Counted from the stretch's first letter, positions 8,187-16,161 are shown. The stretch is DNA of 64,000 nt from Paenibacillus sp. HWE-109 (GCF_022163125.1 NZ_CP091881.1:2108001-2172000); one strand, 5' to 3'. Numbers and translations are program-made. The notes: generated by a model not told the origin, from the sequence alone.

Positions 8187-8813
8187 ATGCTCTCTGAACA
8201 AGCGGAACCAGTGAAGATCGGGCTTCGCGAAAAGAAAAAACAGAAAACCCGATCGATGCTGCAGCAGCAAGCACTGCGTTTGTTCCACGAACAAGGTTAT
8301 CATGCAACGACGATCGAACAGATTGCAGAAGCAAGCGAGATTTCCCTAAGTACATTGTTCCGCTACTTCTCGACCAAAGAAGCACTGGTTATCGAGGATG
8401 AGTTTGATCCAATGATTATTCATGAATTCCAGAAACAACCTCTCGACTTGAATCCCATTCAAGCGCTGCGGGTGTCCTTGAAGGCCGTATTTGAGTCCGT
8501 TGATCAGGATAGAAAAGAAGCCTTGCACGAGCGAACGAAATTAATATCATCTGTTCCAGAGCTGCGTGCTGCTTCATTAATTCAGACGAACGAATCCTTA
8601 CTGTTGATTGCCAAACTTGTGGCAGATCGTCTTCATCGCACCGTAGATGATCTTGAAATACTTACGTTTGCCGGTTCGGTGACTGGTGCAATGATGGCTG
8701 TTCAGCTTTATTGTGCCAGTCATCCAGAGGCTAGCTATGTTGATTCAATTGATGAAGCGCTATCCAATTTGGAATTAGGACTCCCACTTTCAAAACTGAC
8801 TTCTAATCAGTAG
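8187..8813 (+). CDS. TetR family transcriptional regulator
   Basis: A 208-residue one-component repressor. The N-terminal TetR helix-turn-helix lies at about residues 15-65 (ALRLFHEQGYHATTIEQIAEASEISLSTLFRYFSTKEAL is the canonical three-helix pattern). The remaining all-helical part is the ligand-binding and dimer domain, of the type seen in MftR-like regulators. GAGGTGA precedes the ATG by seven bases. Its position directly behind the DHA2 pump and the matching half-sites at 6565-6579 and 8165-8171 make that pump and itself the likely targets. The inducer is unknown. Confidence 0.92.
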   Translation: MLSEQAEPVKIGLREKKKQKTRSMLQQQALRLFHEQGYHATTIEQIAEASEISLSTLFRYFSTKEALVIEDEFDPMIIHEFQKQPLDLNPIQALRVSLKAVFESVDQDRKEALHERTKLISSVPELRAASLIQTNESLLLIAKLVADRLHRTVDDLEILTFAGSVTGAMMAVQLYCASHPEASYVDSIDEALSNLELGLPLSKLTSNQ

Positions 8814-8836
8814 CCAAAAGCTCATAATCAGAAACA

Positions 8837-8881
8837 AAAGAGTCGGAAATCACCCTACTGCTGGTGAGTTTCGACTCTTTG
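8837..8881. terminator. Hairpin terminator after tetR
   Basis: AAAAGAGTCG and CGACTCTTT form the outer stem, with a further TCACC/GGTGA stem inside. It would work in either direction, although the T run is short. Confidence 0.75.
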
Positions 8882-8946
8882 CAGTTGATGTCACTCGGTC
8901 TTGATGAATGGCGCGGCTTGAATAAAGCTGCTATTTGTGCTAGTAT

Positions 8947-8964
8947 ACTGAATGAACGTTCAGT
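8947..8964 (+). promoter_or_regulatory. Operator of the second tetR gene
   Basis: ACTGAATGAACGTTCAGT is a dyad with arms ACTGAA and TTCAGT. It lies 50 bases before the regulator's ATG, and 16 of its 18 bases match the site before the neighbouring pump at 9639-9656, so autoregulation is likely. Confidence 0.75.
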
Positions 8965-9013
8965 ATTATTGAAATTAGTTAATCTATTATCCATTGAATC
9001 GGAGTGCGAGCGT

Positions 9014-9613
9014 ATGAACAAAAAGCAACTGCAAAGCGAGAGTACCAAGAAAAGAGTTGCGGACGCTGCCAGGAGCCTGTTTGTTCAAAAAGGTTATAAG
9101 GCAACTTCGATTGAGGATATTGTGGGTGCAACAGGCAGCAGCAAGGGGAATATTTATTATCATTTCAAAAGCAAGGAAGGGCTGTTTCTCTATTTAATTG
9201 AGGAATGGGACCGGGAATGGGAAGCCCAATGGAAACAAAAAGAGTCGCTTTACCCTACAACGACAGAGAAAATGTTCGGAATTGCAGAGCAAATGGTTCT
9301 TGAAGATCTAAACCATCCTTTGACCAAAGCTGCCAATGAATTTTTTAATAACGAGGAGAAAGCCAGTGATGTTGAAGAACGAATAACCGAACTGGTGAAT
9401 GGACATCTTAAATTCTATGAAACGCTGATACAACAAGGGATTGATAGCGGGGAATTCAAGCAAAGCAACGTAAAAGGGCTTTCCGTTATTTTTGAAAGTT
9501 TAACCATGGGCCTCAGCCAGATGTCTCAAAAATTAAGCCAGAAGGATGCGCTCGCCTTATATCATTTAGCGATTCAAGTTTTCCTGAATGGGATTACAGA
9601 AAACCGCAGTTGA
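9014..9613 (+). CDS. TetR family transcriptional regulator of the adjacent MFS pump
   Basis: A 199-residue TetR-type repressor. The helix-turn-helix spans about residues 12-60 (AARSLFVQKGYKATSIEDIVGATGSSKGNIYYHFKSKEGL pattern). The C-terminal part is helical, as in QacR/YxaF-like regulators of drug efflux. The ATG at 9014 is used because GGAGTG precedes it and because the operator at 8947-8964 would fall inside the gene if the longer frame from 8864 were coding. The same operator sequence sits before the MFS gene 87 bases downstream, so repressor and pump form one self-regulated unit. Confidence 0.92.
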   Translation: MNKKQLQSESTKKRVADAARSLFVQKGYKATSIEDIVGATGSSKGNIYYHFKSKEGLFLYLIEEWDREWEAQWKQKESLYPTTTEKMFGIAEQMVLEDLNHPLTKAANEFFNNEEKASDVEERITELVNGHLKFYETLIQQGIDSGEFKQSNVKGLSVIFESLTMGLSQMSQKLSQKDALALYHLAIQVFLNGITENRS

Positions 9614-9638
9614 ATCATTAGCTTTTTTTTGTTATTTT

Positions 9639-9656
9639 ACAGAATGAACATTCAGT
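9639..9656 (+). promoter_or_regulatory. Matching TetR operator before the DHA1 pump gene
   Basis: ACAGAATGAACATTCAGT differs from the site before the regulator gene at two of 18 positions. It lies 44 bases before the start codon of the pump, where it would overlap the promoter. Confidence 0.75.
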
Positions 9657-9699
9657 ATACATTTTTACGCAGATTACAAATACATCCAGGAGAATTATT

Positions 9700-10881
9700 A
9701 TGAACATACTACTAAGAAACAGGGGCGCGCTATTGCTCCTCATATTCAATATTTTTCTAGTCTTCACAGGGATAGGACTCGTAGTTCCGATTATGCCTAA
9801 GTACATGACGGAACTTCATATAAGCGGAAGTACAGTAGGGATGCTTGTCGCGGCTTTTTCACTCACACAATTATTGTTTTCACCTTTGGCCGGAAGATTG
9901 TCTGATACTTGGGGACGCAAAAAGATAATTGTTTCTGGGATGGTCATTTTTGCACTCTCGGAGTGGCTATTCGGAGCTGTTAGTTCGACTTATTTGCTCT
10001 TTGCTGCTAGATTTCTGGGGGGAATTGGTGCTGCACTCATCATGCCTGCCATCATGGCCTATACTGCAGATGTTACCTCCAATGAAGAAAGAGCCAGAGG
10101 TATGGGATACATTACCGCAGCGATAACAACGGGATTTATTATTGGGCCAGGTATCGGAGGGTTTTTAGCGGAATACGGAATTCGGTTTCCCTTCTATGCG
10201 GCGGCAGTCGCAGGCGGTTTAGCAGCGGTAATCACCGCAATGATTCTGCCAGAATCATTACCTGTAGAAAAGCGTCAAGTCTCTAAGGCTGTGGATAAAC
10301 CAAACCTGTTTCTTCAACTGCGGTATTCATACCGAGAGCCTTACTTTTTAAGTTTGATTATCGTGTTTGTTTCTTCTTTCGGTTTGGCGAACTACGAGAC
10401 TATCTTTGGTTTGTTCGTTGACCACAAATTTGGTTTTACACCGAAAGACATAGCTTACATTATCACATTCGGATCCATTGCCGGTGCTGTCGTGCAAGCG
10501 ACCCTATTCGGATGGCTTTTGAACCGTTTTGGAGAGAAGAAAGTAATCTCTTATAGTTTAATCATTTCAGGTATATTCGTTCTGTTAACTTTATTTGTAA
10601 ACAAATATTGGTTGGTTGTTGTGGTTACTTTTATTGTGTTTTTGGCAATGGATGTCTTACGTCCGGCAATTAGTACTCAAATGTCCAAAGTAGCTCCTGA
10701 TCAGCAAGGATATGTTGCAGGCCTTAACTCGGCTTATACAAGTCTCGGAAATATCGTTGGACCTATAGTTGCAGGCTTTTTATTCGATATTGATATTAAT
10801 TATCCCTATATTTCTGCTTCCATCGTCCTCATCTTATGTTACGTTTTATCCGTAAAGGCGAGAAGAAGAGTAGTTGCTTAA
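9700..10881 (+). CDS. MFS multidrug efflux transporter, DHA1 family
   Basis: A 393-residue, 12-helix drug-proton antiporter of the Bmr/NorA/TetA type. Visible signatures are the first helix with VVPIMPKYM, motif A in loop 2-3 (GRLSDTWGRKKI), the conserved Arg of helix 4 (ARFLGGIGAA) and motif C of helix 5 (GFIIGPGIGGFLAEYG), which marks antiporters. AGGAGA precedes the ATG by seven bases. The gene is paired with the tetR gene upstream through an almost identical operator and is followed after 15 bases by a GNAT gene that is probably cotranscribed. Confidence 0.94.
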   Translation: MNILLRNRGALLLLIFNIFLVFTGIGLVVPIMPKYMTELHISGSTVGMLVAAFSLTQLLFSPLAGRLSDTWGRKKIIVSGMVIFALSEWLFGAVSSTYLLFAARFLGGIGAALIMPAIMAYTADVTSNEERARGMGYITAAITTGFIIGPGIGGFLAEYGIRFPFYAAAVAGGLAAVITAMILPESLPVEKRQVSKAVDKPNLFLQLRYSYREPYFLSLIIVFVSSFGLANYETIFGLFVDHKFGFTPKDIAYIITFGSIAGAVVQATLFGWLLNRFGEKKVISYSLIISGIFVLLTLFVNKYWLVVVVTFIVFLAMDVLRPAISTQMSKVAPDQQGYVAGLNSAYTSLGNIVGPIVAGFLFDIDINYPYISASIVLILCYVLSVKARRRVVA

Positions 10882-10896
10882 AAAGGAGGGAAAATC

Positions 10897-11469
10897 ATGA
10901 TACGTCAGGCAAAAAAAGAAGATGCTGCTGCAGTAATTAGCTTAATGTACACGGCGATAGGCGATATTGCCCACACGTTGGCGGGAACCCAGGATGTTGG
11001 GACAGCTTGTCAGGTGCTGGAGGGATTTTTCCAGGAAAAAGGCAACCGCATCAGTTTCGAAAACGTGTTGGTGCTCGAAGAAGACAATCGCGTCATCGCC
11101 TTTATGCTAGCCTACCATGGCAGTCGAGCGGCGGAACTGGATCGTCCATTTCTTAATCGCCTAGCTGCGATTGGCAGCACAACGGTGAGCATTGAGCGCG
11201 AAGCACGCGAGGATGAGTATTATTTGGACTCTATCGCCGTTCATGCGGATTACCAAGGCAGAGGGATTGGAACCAAGCTGCTGCGATTGTTCGAACAGCA
11301 AGCTGCAGAGCTTGGCCATGATAAAATTATGCTGCTTGTGGATCTGGAGAATAAAGCCGCGAAGGCTTTGTACGTTAAGATGGGGTATAAAGAAGATGGC
11401 ATTGTAACGGTTAGCGGGCATTTATTTAATCGAATGGTTAAAGGGTTGGAGTTGGAGACGGCGCAGTAG
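10897..11469 (+). CDS. GNAT family N-acetyltransferase
   Basis: A 190-residue acetyl-CoA-dependent acetyltransferase. The cofactor-binding loop is clear (VHADYQGRGIGTKLL, with the Q-x-x-G-x-G pattern), followed by LLVDLENKAAKALYVKMGY, the usual last strand and helix. The N-terminal half carries an insertion relative to minimal GNAT proteins. AAAAGGAGG lies seven bases before the ATG and the gene is 15 bases behind the MFS pump, so it is likely in the same transcript under the TetR repressor. It may modify the compound that the pump exports, which is an inference from position only. Confidence 0.9.
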   Translation: MIRQAKKEDAAAVISLMYTAIGDIAHTLAGTQDVGTACQVLEGFFQEKGNRISFENVLVLEEDNRVIAFMLAYHGSRAAELDRPFLNRLAAIGSTTVSIEREAREDEYYLDSIAVHADYQGRGIGTKLLRLFEQQAAELGHDKIMLLVDLENKAAKALYVKMGYKEDGIVTVSGHLFNRMVKGLELETAQ

Positions 11470-11490
11470 TGAGTACGAAGTTTGGACTTG

Positions 11491-11521
11491 GGGTAAGCGA
11501 TGAGCTTACCCTATTTTTTTT
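11491..11521 (+). terminator. Terminator of the pump/GNAT operon
   Basis: GGGTAAGC and GCTTACCC form the stem, followed by TATTTTTTTT. Repeat array 2 begins about 30 bases later. Confidence 0.88.
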
Positions 11522-11549
11522 GGATGAGCGAAGCTTTTCCTTTTAATTA

Positions 11550-12755
11550 TTGGCTTCACCACTGGTTCTCTTTGCTTTCGAGGCCTTTCGGTCTTAAAGG
11601 GCAGCTAATGAACTGTAGGATGCTTATAGACGAGAAAATGGCTACTTTGGAGATTTAATGAACGGAGTTGGCGCTACCCGGCACTTTATTGGCAGAATGG
11701 TGATCATTTTCTTGAAATAGAGCAGCTGGAGTTTATTAGATTTTCAGAATGAGCGATTTTGGCTGGATAAAGGGTATTGAGTTCGTTAGGGAGCTTGGTT
11801 TTCCTCAAGGTTCATTGACTGTGTGACTTAGCCGCAGGCTCGGGTTTTTCATATTGGTGTTTACCACTGGCTCTTTGCTTTTGAGGCTTTCGGTCTTAAA
11901 GGGCAGCTAATGAACTGTAGGATGCTTATAGACGAGAAAATGGCTACTTTGAAAATTTAATGAACGGAGTTGGCGCTACCCGGCACTTTATTGGCAGAAT
12001 GGTGATCATTTTCTTGAAATAGAGCATCTGGAGTTCATTAGATTTTCAGAATTAGCGATTTTGGCTGGATAGAGGGTATTGAGTTCGTTAGGGAGCTTGG
12101 TTTCCCCAAGGTTCATTGACTGTGTGACTTAGCCGCAGGCTCGGGTTTTTCATATTGGTGTTTACCACTGGCTCTTTGCTTTTGAGGCTTTCGGTCTTAA
12201 AGGGCAGCTAATGAACTGTAGGATGCTTATAGACGAGAAAATGGCTACTTTGAAAATTTAATGAACGGAGTTGGCGCTACCCGGCACTTTATTGGCAGAA
12301 TGGTGATCATTTTCTTGAAATAGAGCATCTGGAGTTCATTAGATTTTCAGAATTAGCGATTTTGGCTGGATAGAGGGTATTGAGTTCGTTAGGGAGCTTG
12401 GTTTCCCCAAGGTTCATTGACTGTGTGACTTAGCCGCAGGCTCGGGTTTTTCATATTGGTGTTTACCACTGGCTCTTTGCTTTTGAGGCTTTCGGTCTTA
12501 AAGGGCAGCTAATGAACTGTAGGATGCTTATAGACGAGAAAATGGCTGCTTTGAAAATTTAATGAACTGAGTTGGCGCTTCCCGGCACTTTATTGGCAGA
12601 ATGGTGATCATTTTCTTGAGATAGAGCACCTGTAGTTCATTAGATTTTCAGAATGAGCGATTTTGGCTGGATAAAGGGTATTGAGTTCGTTAGGGAACTT
12701 GGTTTTCCTCAAGGTTCATTGACTGTGTGACTTAACCTGCAGGCTAAGTTTTCTT
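11550..12755. repeat. Tandem array 2 of the 302-bp family, about four units
   Basis: CGATTTTGGCTGG recurs at 11754, 12056, 12357 and 12658, so the unit is 301-302 bp. The units are clearly homologous to array 1 in the same orientation but share array-specific differences, such as GCAGCTAATGAACTGTAGGA and GGAGCTTGG. 11820-12246 and 12121-12547 look identical, showing a recent duplication. There is no coding potential. The last unit ends in a near-perfect palindrome at 12730-12749. Confidence 0.95.
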
Positions 12756-12902
12756 AATTTTGTGCCTCTTTTTAGGCTGCGAATAGGTGTTGTTGTACGG
12801 GGTCGAAATAGAAATAAGGCAGCTGGAGGCGTCGACCTTGCTTATTCATCTACTGGCCCACAAAGGTTAGAAACCCTGGCCGCAGACAGGCTAGTTGCAA
12901 AT
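12756..12902. other. Non-coding spacer between array 2 and the OsmC gene
   Basis: I see no gene, promoter or strong hairpin here. Confidence 0.5.
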
Positions 12903-12924
12903 AAAAAACACCCGACAGGGTGCT
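12903..12924 (-). terminator. Terminator of the OsmC-type gene
   Basis: On the minus strand CACCC-TGTC-GGGTG is followed by six T residues, 10 bases after the stop codon. Confidence 0.85.
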
Positions 12925-12934
12925 AGTATAAATC

Positions 12935-13387
12935 TTAGTTTTCAATGACAATATCTTTTAACTTTAGATTGACCAAGTTTGCTATCGTATCGCCAACCGG
13001 GCAAGTTTCTTCTAAAAACTTAACAAATTCTTCAACCCGTTCTTTGGAAGCGTCTGTTTTGATATAAAAAGTGTAGCGAATGTCAGAATAACCAGGTCGA
13101 ACATCTGACTTTTTAAAGAATCCGTCCAAGTCCAAATCACCTTCGACTTCTACTCGGAAGTCTTCAAGATTGATATCAAACTTCTTGGCATATACTCTGG
13201 CTACAATGGATTGACATGCGCCTAACGAACCAAGCAGCGCTTCAACTGGATTCATACCAGTATCGGTTCCACCTAAACTTTTAGGTTCATCAATCGTAAA
13301 TTCAAAATTTCTGGAGCTAACTTTGACAACAACACCTTCTTGCAGATGTGCTGTTGCTTTAAATGTTGTAATAGCGATTGTACTCAC
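12935..13387 (-). CDS. OsmC/Ohr family protein
   Basis: A small cytosolic protein of the OsmC fold, a family of thiol-dependent peroxidases for organic hydroperoxides. The core motif region GMNPVEALLGSLGACQSIV contains the helix with the first Cys, and EETCPVGDTIANLV near the end carries the second, so both redox cysteines are present. The start is uncertain. A GTG at 13387 is the nearest accepted start, but the AAAGGAG ribosome binding site (13387-13393) overlaps it and lies eight bases before an ATC at 13378, which would give a protein beginning (M)AITTFKATAHL, the usual N-terminus of this type. An ATG at 13426 abuts a palindromic operator and is unlikely. A MarR-type thiol-sensing repressor is a plausible regulator, but none is encoded here. 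Confidence 0.88.
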   Translation of the reverse strand: MSTIAITTFKATAHLQEGVVVKVSSRNFEFTIDEPKSLGGTDTGMNPVEALLGSLGACQSIVARVYAKKFDINLEDFRVEVEGDLDLDGFFKKSDVRPGYSDIRYTFYIKTDASKERVEEFVKFLEETCPVGDTIANLVNLKLKDIVIEN

Positions 13388-13426
13388 TCCTTTGTTATGT
13401 ATACATTCAAAATAATGATACCACAT

Positions 13427-13451
13427 AATTCCTATTAAGTTAATAGGAATT
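13427..13451 (-). promoter_or_regulatory. Perfect 12-bp inverted repeat in the OsmC promoter
   Basis: AATTCCTATTAA and TTAATAGGAATT flank one base. Its AT-rich dyad and position before the gene suggest a repressor operator of MarR or HxlR type. The repressor is not in the window. Confidence 0.75.
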
Positions 13452-13725
13452 ATTTTGAGAGCTAGAGAGCTAAATAATGGATGTACCCCTTAAATATAAA
13501 AAGAGATTTATTTTCCCAGTTTGCTCTGCTAAATGGATACTTACAATTGAGAGCATGTTTTTTGCATTGTGATCTTGGAATTGCCGATTACTTTGAATAT
13601 AAAGAAATCGCGACTCCAGATTGAAGCACGTTTTTATAAGGAATATGGAGAACATCTTGCAAACAATACTCTTCTAATTTAATAATTGCCAATACAAGCA
13701 AAGTAAAAATAAAGGAGGAATTTAA
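13452..13725. other. AT-rich spacer with no recognisable gene
   Basis: Short minus-strand reading frames exist here, but none has a ribosome binding site or a recognisable product. The sequence is more AT-rich than its surroundings, like the orphan gene that follows. Confidence 0.5.
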
Positions 13726-14061
13726 GTGAATGATAATAAGCATTCCATCTGGATAGAAGCTGAACAATGGGCTGAAGGAGAATGGAACATACATGATGAT
13801 AATACTGATGTAATAGTAACTCTACAAGATGGTTCAAGTTGGGTTGCCTCATTTTTTACCTACAATAATATTAAAACGCTAGCTGAAAAAAACCAACAAA
13901 CGGGGGAATGCTTACATGGAAAGTACTTTTGGGGAAGCGACATGATACTCGTGGATCAATGTAGTCGTGATCGTATAGAAGAAGTGATCCATAGCTTGAT
14001 AATACAAGGTGATTTTGAGCGAATATTTACTAAGTGTGATGTATCAAATTTGCAAGAATGA
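13726..14061 (+). CDS. Hypothetical protein, 111 residues
   Basis: I do not recognise this protein. It is acidic, has no signal peptide or membrane segment, and contains an N-terminal beta-rich part (IWIEAEQWAEGEW, VIVTLQDGSSWVASFFTY) followed by a helix-forming C-terminus. It is real by its ribosome binding site: AAAGGAGG ends seven bases before the GTG. Its AT-rich composition differs from the flanking genes. Small acidic proteins of this shape include immunity proteins of toxin systems, but no toxin gene is adjacent and I make no such claim. No terminator is obvious behind it. Confidence 0.75.
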   Translation: MNDNKHSIWIEAEQWAEGEWNIHDDNTDVIVTLQDGSSWVASFFTYNNIKTLAEKNQQTGECLHGKYFWGSDMILVDQCSRDRIEEVIHSLIIQGDFERIFTKCDVSNLQE

Positions 14062-14226
14062 AAGAATAGCTAGAGGAATAGTTACTCAAAAAGAAAATAT
14101 GTATTTGTCACCTTGTAATCCAACAATTGAGGATTAAGTGTGCGGTGGGTATTTTTGAGTTATTTTACAGATTGGGGCACTATACATTCGCGATGACTTA
14201 TCCAGGAACGTATAAGGATCTCCCTA

Positions 14227-15081
14227 CTACTCCACCGGAAGCTTCAAGCGTTTCTGCTGTTCTTCTTTATACTGTCGGGGGGATACCCCATAGTGCATGC
14301 GAAATTGTCTATAGAAGTAGGTATAGCTATTAAAGCCACTCGCTTTAGCGATATACTCCAGCGACATTACGCTGAAACGAATACGCTCACATGCGATCGC
14401 AAGGCGGACTTCAATGGCATAACTCATGATGGATTGACCGAAATTCGTTTTAAACAAATAGACAGCTCTGGAAATGCTAATTCCCGCATGTTTGGCAATT
14501 TGTTCCAATTTGAGATCTTCTGTTGCATGCTGATCGATGAAATTTTTGATGCGATAGGCAATGTAGGATGGGCTTGATGTTTGTCCCATACCGGCAATTT
14601 CATGCAATCGCTGTAAGGATAAACAAAGGACGCGCAGGATATAATCCGTTAGCTCTGCACTGGTGTCATTCACCCGCAACGTTTCCTTCGCCAACTGGTT
14701 CCACTGCTTCAGGAGATCGTCGTCGAGGGGGATGGTCGTCTTTTGTGGAGGGGAGAAATGTGCCCACCATTGGTCGATCCATGTTCCCTTGCAAATCACA
14801 TAGTAGTCGATGCTAGTGTCTTTCATGATGAGCTCGTACTTTTCGCCTGGACGAAACATAAGCAGGTCTCCAGGCGCAATCACGACAAATTCGTTATCGA
14901 TAAGTGCTTCACAGTAACCGCTTGTCTGCAGCCGGATGATATAAGTGCTTAGAAACTCATGCGGATTTCGAAACCGCTTTTTATGATGTGCCATCCCTGC
15001 ATAAAGCGCTTCAGCTTGCAATTTATCCTCGCGTTCATGAAGCACATTAGATCCCACCTTAGTCTTGAGTAAATCGTTCAT
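14227..15081 (-). CDS. AraC family transcriptional regulator with cupin sensor domain
   Basis: A 284-residue one-component activator. Residues about 25-165 form the cupin-like sugar-sensing domain (VIAPGDLLMFRPGEKYEL is the double-glycine cupin segment). Residues about 185-280 hold the two helix-turn-helix motifs: LKLEQIAKHAGISISRAVYLFK and SLEYIAKASGFNSYTYFYRQFR, then the closing GVSPRQYK. The gene lies at the edge of the polysaccharide locus, on the same strand as the sugar isomerase. It is a good candidate to bind the 41-bp element found before that isomerase and before the oxidoreductase gene 13 kb away, although YesN is the alternative. A TATAAT is seen on the minus strand near 15100. 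Confidence 0.92.
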   Translation of the reverse strand: MNDLLKTKVGSNVLHEREDKLQAEALYAGMAHHKKRFRNPHEFLSTYIIRLQTSGYCEALIDNEFVVIAPGDLLMFRPGEKYELIMKDTSIDYYVICKGTWIDQWWAHFSPPQKTTIPLDDDLLKQWNQLAKETLRVNDTSAELTDYILRVLCLSLQRLHEIAGMGQTSSPSYIAYRIKNFIDQHATEDLKLEQIAKHAGISISRAVYLFKTNFGQSIMSYAIEVRLAIACERIRFSVMSLEYIAKASGFNSYTYFYRQFRMHYGVSPRQYKEEQQKRLKLPVE

Positions 15082-15143
15082 GTTTTCTATTAGCTAATTA
15101 TACAAATTTTCTAGACACATGTATGCAAATATTTCCTGAAATA

Positions 15144-15178
15144 AATAGGACCGCCCTCGAACAGGGCGATCCTATTTG
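15144..15178 (-). terminator. Terminator of the isomerase/epimerase gene
   Basis: AAATAGGA-x-CGCCCT pairs with AGGGCG-x-TCCTATTT around a five-base loop, then ATTT. It directly follows the isomerase stop, so the AraC gene needs its own promoter. Confidence 0.8.
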
Positions 15179-15180
15179 TA

Positions 15181-15951
15181 TTAATTGACTTCTGCAAAGC
15201 TAACATTTCGACGCAGCCATTCTATACTTATCTTTACACTTTCTAACGCAGGTAGTTCACAATCGTCTTGTTCAATGATGAGCCATTCCGTTCCCGCGGC
15301 TTCTGCTTTCGCAATGATGGCTGGTAAATTCATCTCGCCCCGTCCTAACTCCAACGTTTGATAAGTGCCATCTTCGAACTTGCGTATATCCTTCAAATGA
15401 ATCAAAGGTACTCGCCCGGCGTATTTGTCAAGGTATGTAATGGGATCGCAGCCTGCGTGATGTACCCAACAAACATCGAGCTCGCTTTTCATTGCATCTG
15501 GGGAAGTACTGCCCAAAAAAGCGTCGAACCATGGTTGATCCCCATAATTTTCGGTGAATTCAACATAGTGATTATGAAAGCCGAATGCGATGCCTTTGCT
15601 AGCGAATTGGCTGCTGCATTCGTTAAAAAAAGCAATTGTTTCGGGCAAAGCGTGCCGCTGAGCTTGATTTATTCCGGGACAGACGACATAACTGCTGCCG
15701 ATGGCAACATTCATTGCAATTTCTTCTTCCAAATGGTTCTGTAGACGTTCCATGTTTACATGACTGCTGATAGCTTTCAGCGACAAGTCGGTAAGCAGCG
15801 TCTTTAACTGTTCAGGGCTAAAATCGTAATATCCAGCAAACTCGACACCTTCATAACCCATTTCGGCTACCTTTTGCAAAACCGACGCGGCGTCTTGAGC
15901 CATTTCATCTCGAAGTGTGTATAATTGCAGACCAATTCCCATTTTTCTCAT
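15181..15951 (-). CDS. Sugar phosphate isomerase/epimerase (xylose isomerase-like TIM barrel)
   Basis: A 256-residue cytosolic TIM-barrel protein of the AP endonuclease 2/IolE superfamily, whose members isomerise or epimerise sugars, inosose or keto-uronates with a metal ion. Metal-ligand regions are visible: GYEGVEFAGYY, AFGFHNHYVEF, SELDVCWVHHAGCDP, LIHLKDI and WLIIEQDD. GGGAGG lies nine bases before the ATG. The gene is divergent from the ABC importer operon, and its promoter carries the 41-bp element shared with the Gfo/Idh oxidoreductase gene. Both enzymes would then process the sugar released by the secreted lyase. The exact reaction cannot be told. Confidence 0.88.
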   Translation of the reverse strand: MRKMGIGLQLYTLRDEMAQDAASVLQKVAEMGYEGVEFAGYYDFSPEQLKTLLTDLSLKAISSHVNMERLQNHLEEEIAMNVAIGSSYVVCPGINQAQRHALPETIAFFNECSSQFASKGIAFGFHNHYVEFTENYGDQPWFDAFLGSTSPDAMKSELDVCWVHHAGCDPITYLDKYAGRVPLIHLKDIRKFEDGTYQTLELGRGEMNLPAIIAKAEAAGTEWLIIEQDDCELPALESVKISIEWLRRNVSFAEVN

Positions 15952-15996
15952 TCAATAGTACCTCCCAAATTAACAAAAATAGTTCATTTCTGATTC

Positions 15997-16061
15997 ATTA
16001 TAAAAAGAACGGTCTCAACTTGAAATGAAGGATGTCATTGAAACATGAACAAAATGATTGA
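15997..16061 (-). promoter_or_regulatory. Promoter of the isomerase gene with shared 41-bp element
   Basis: On the minus strand a TATAAT (16002 to 15997) is preceded by a poor -35 region, and directly upstream of that lies the element 16021-16061. It matches 29360-29400 at 40 of 41 positions, and there it stands at the same place relative to TATAAT (20 versus 21 bases). A weak -35 plus an adjoining conserved element is what an activator-dependent promoter looks like. Confidence 0.75.
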
Positions 16062-16148
16062 ATTTTTCAGATTTGCTCCTCTAAGTCAGGCTGGAGCAAT
16101 ACGGCAGGTTGATGCCTTGGCAAGGTGGCAAAAGGATAGTTTTCCGCT

Positions 16149-16161
16149 GATTATCATAATC
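16149..16161 (+). promoter_or_regulatory. Palindrome before the sugar ABC operon
   Basis: GATTATCATAATC is a perfect 6-1-6 dyad, followed by TATAAA at 16175-16180. It could be an operator. It has no second copy in this window. Confidence 0.35.

Noticed and set aside
8864..9013. N-terminal extension of the second TetR protein
   Set aside because: It would run through a terminator hairpin and the gene's own operator, and the ATG at 9014 has a ribosome binding site.
560..12755. Composite transposon or integron flanked by direct repeat arrays
   Set aside because: No transposase, integrase or target-site duplication was seen, and the genes between the arrays are ordinary chromosomal operons.
13470..13794. 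Two minus-strand reading frames in the AT-rich spacer
   Set aside because: They have no ribosome binding sites, no recognisable product, and one overlaps the better supported plus-strand gene at 13726.
16022..16061. Shared 41-bp element as a mobile repeat instead of a regulatory site
   Set aside because: Both copies have the same position and orientation relative to a promoter of functionally related genes; a genome-wide count would still be decisive.
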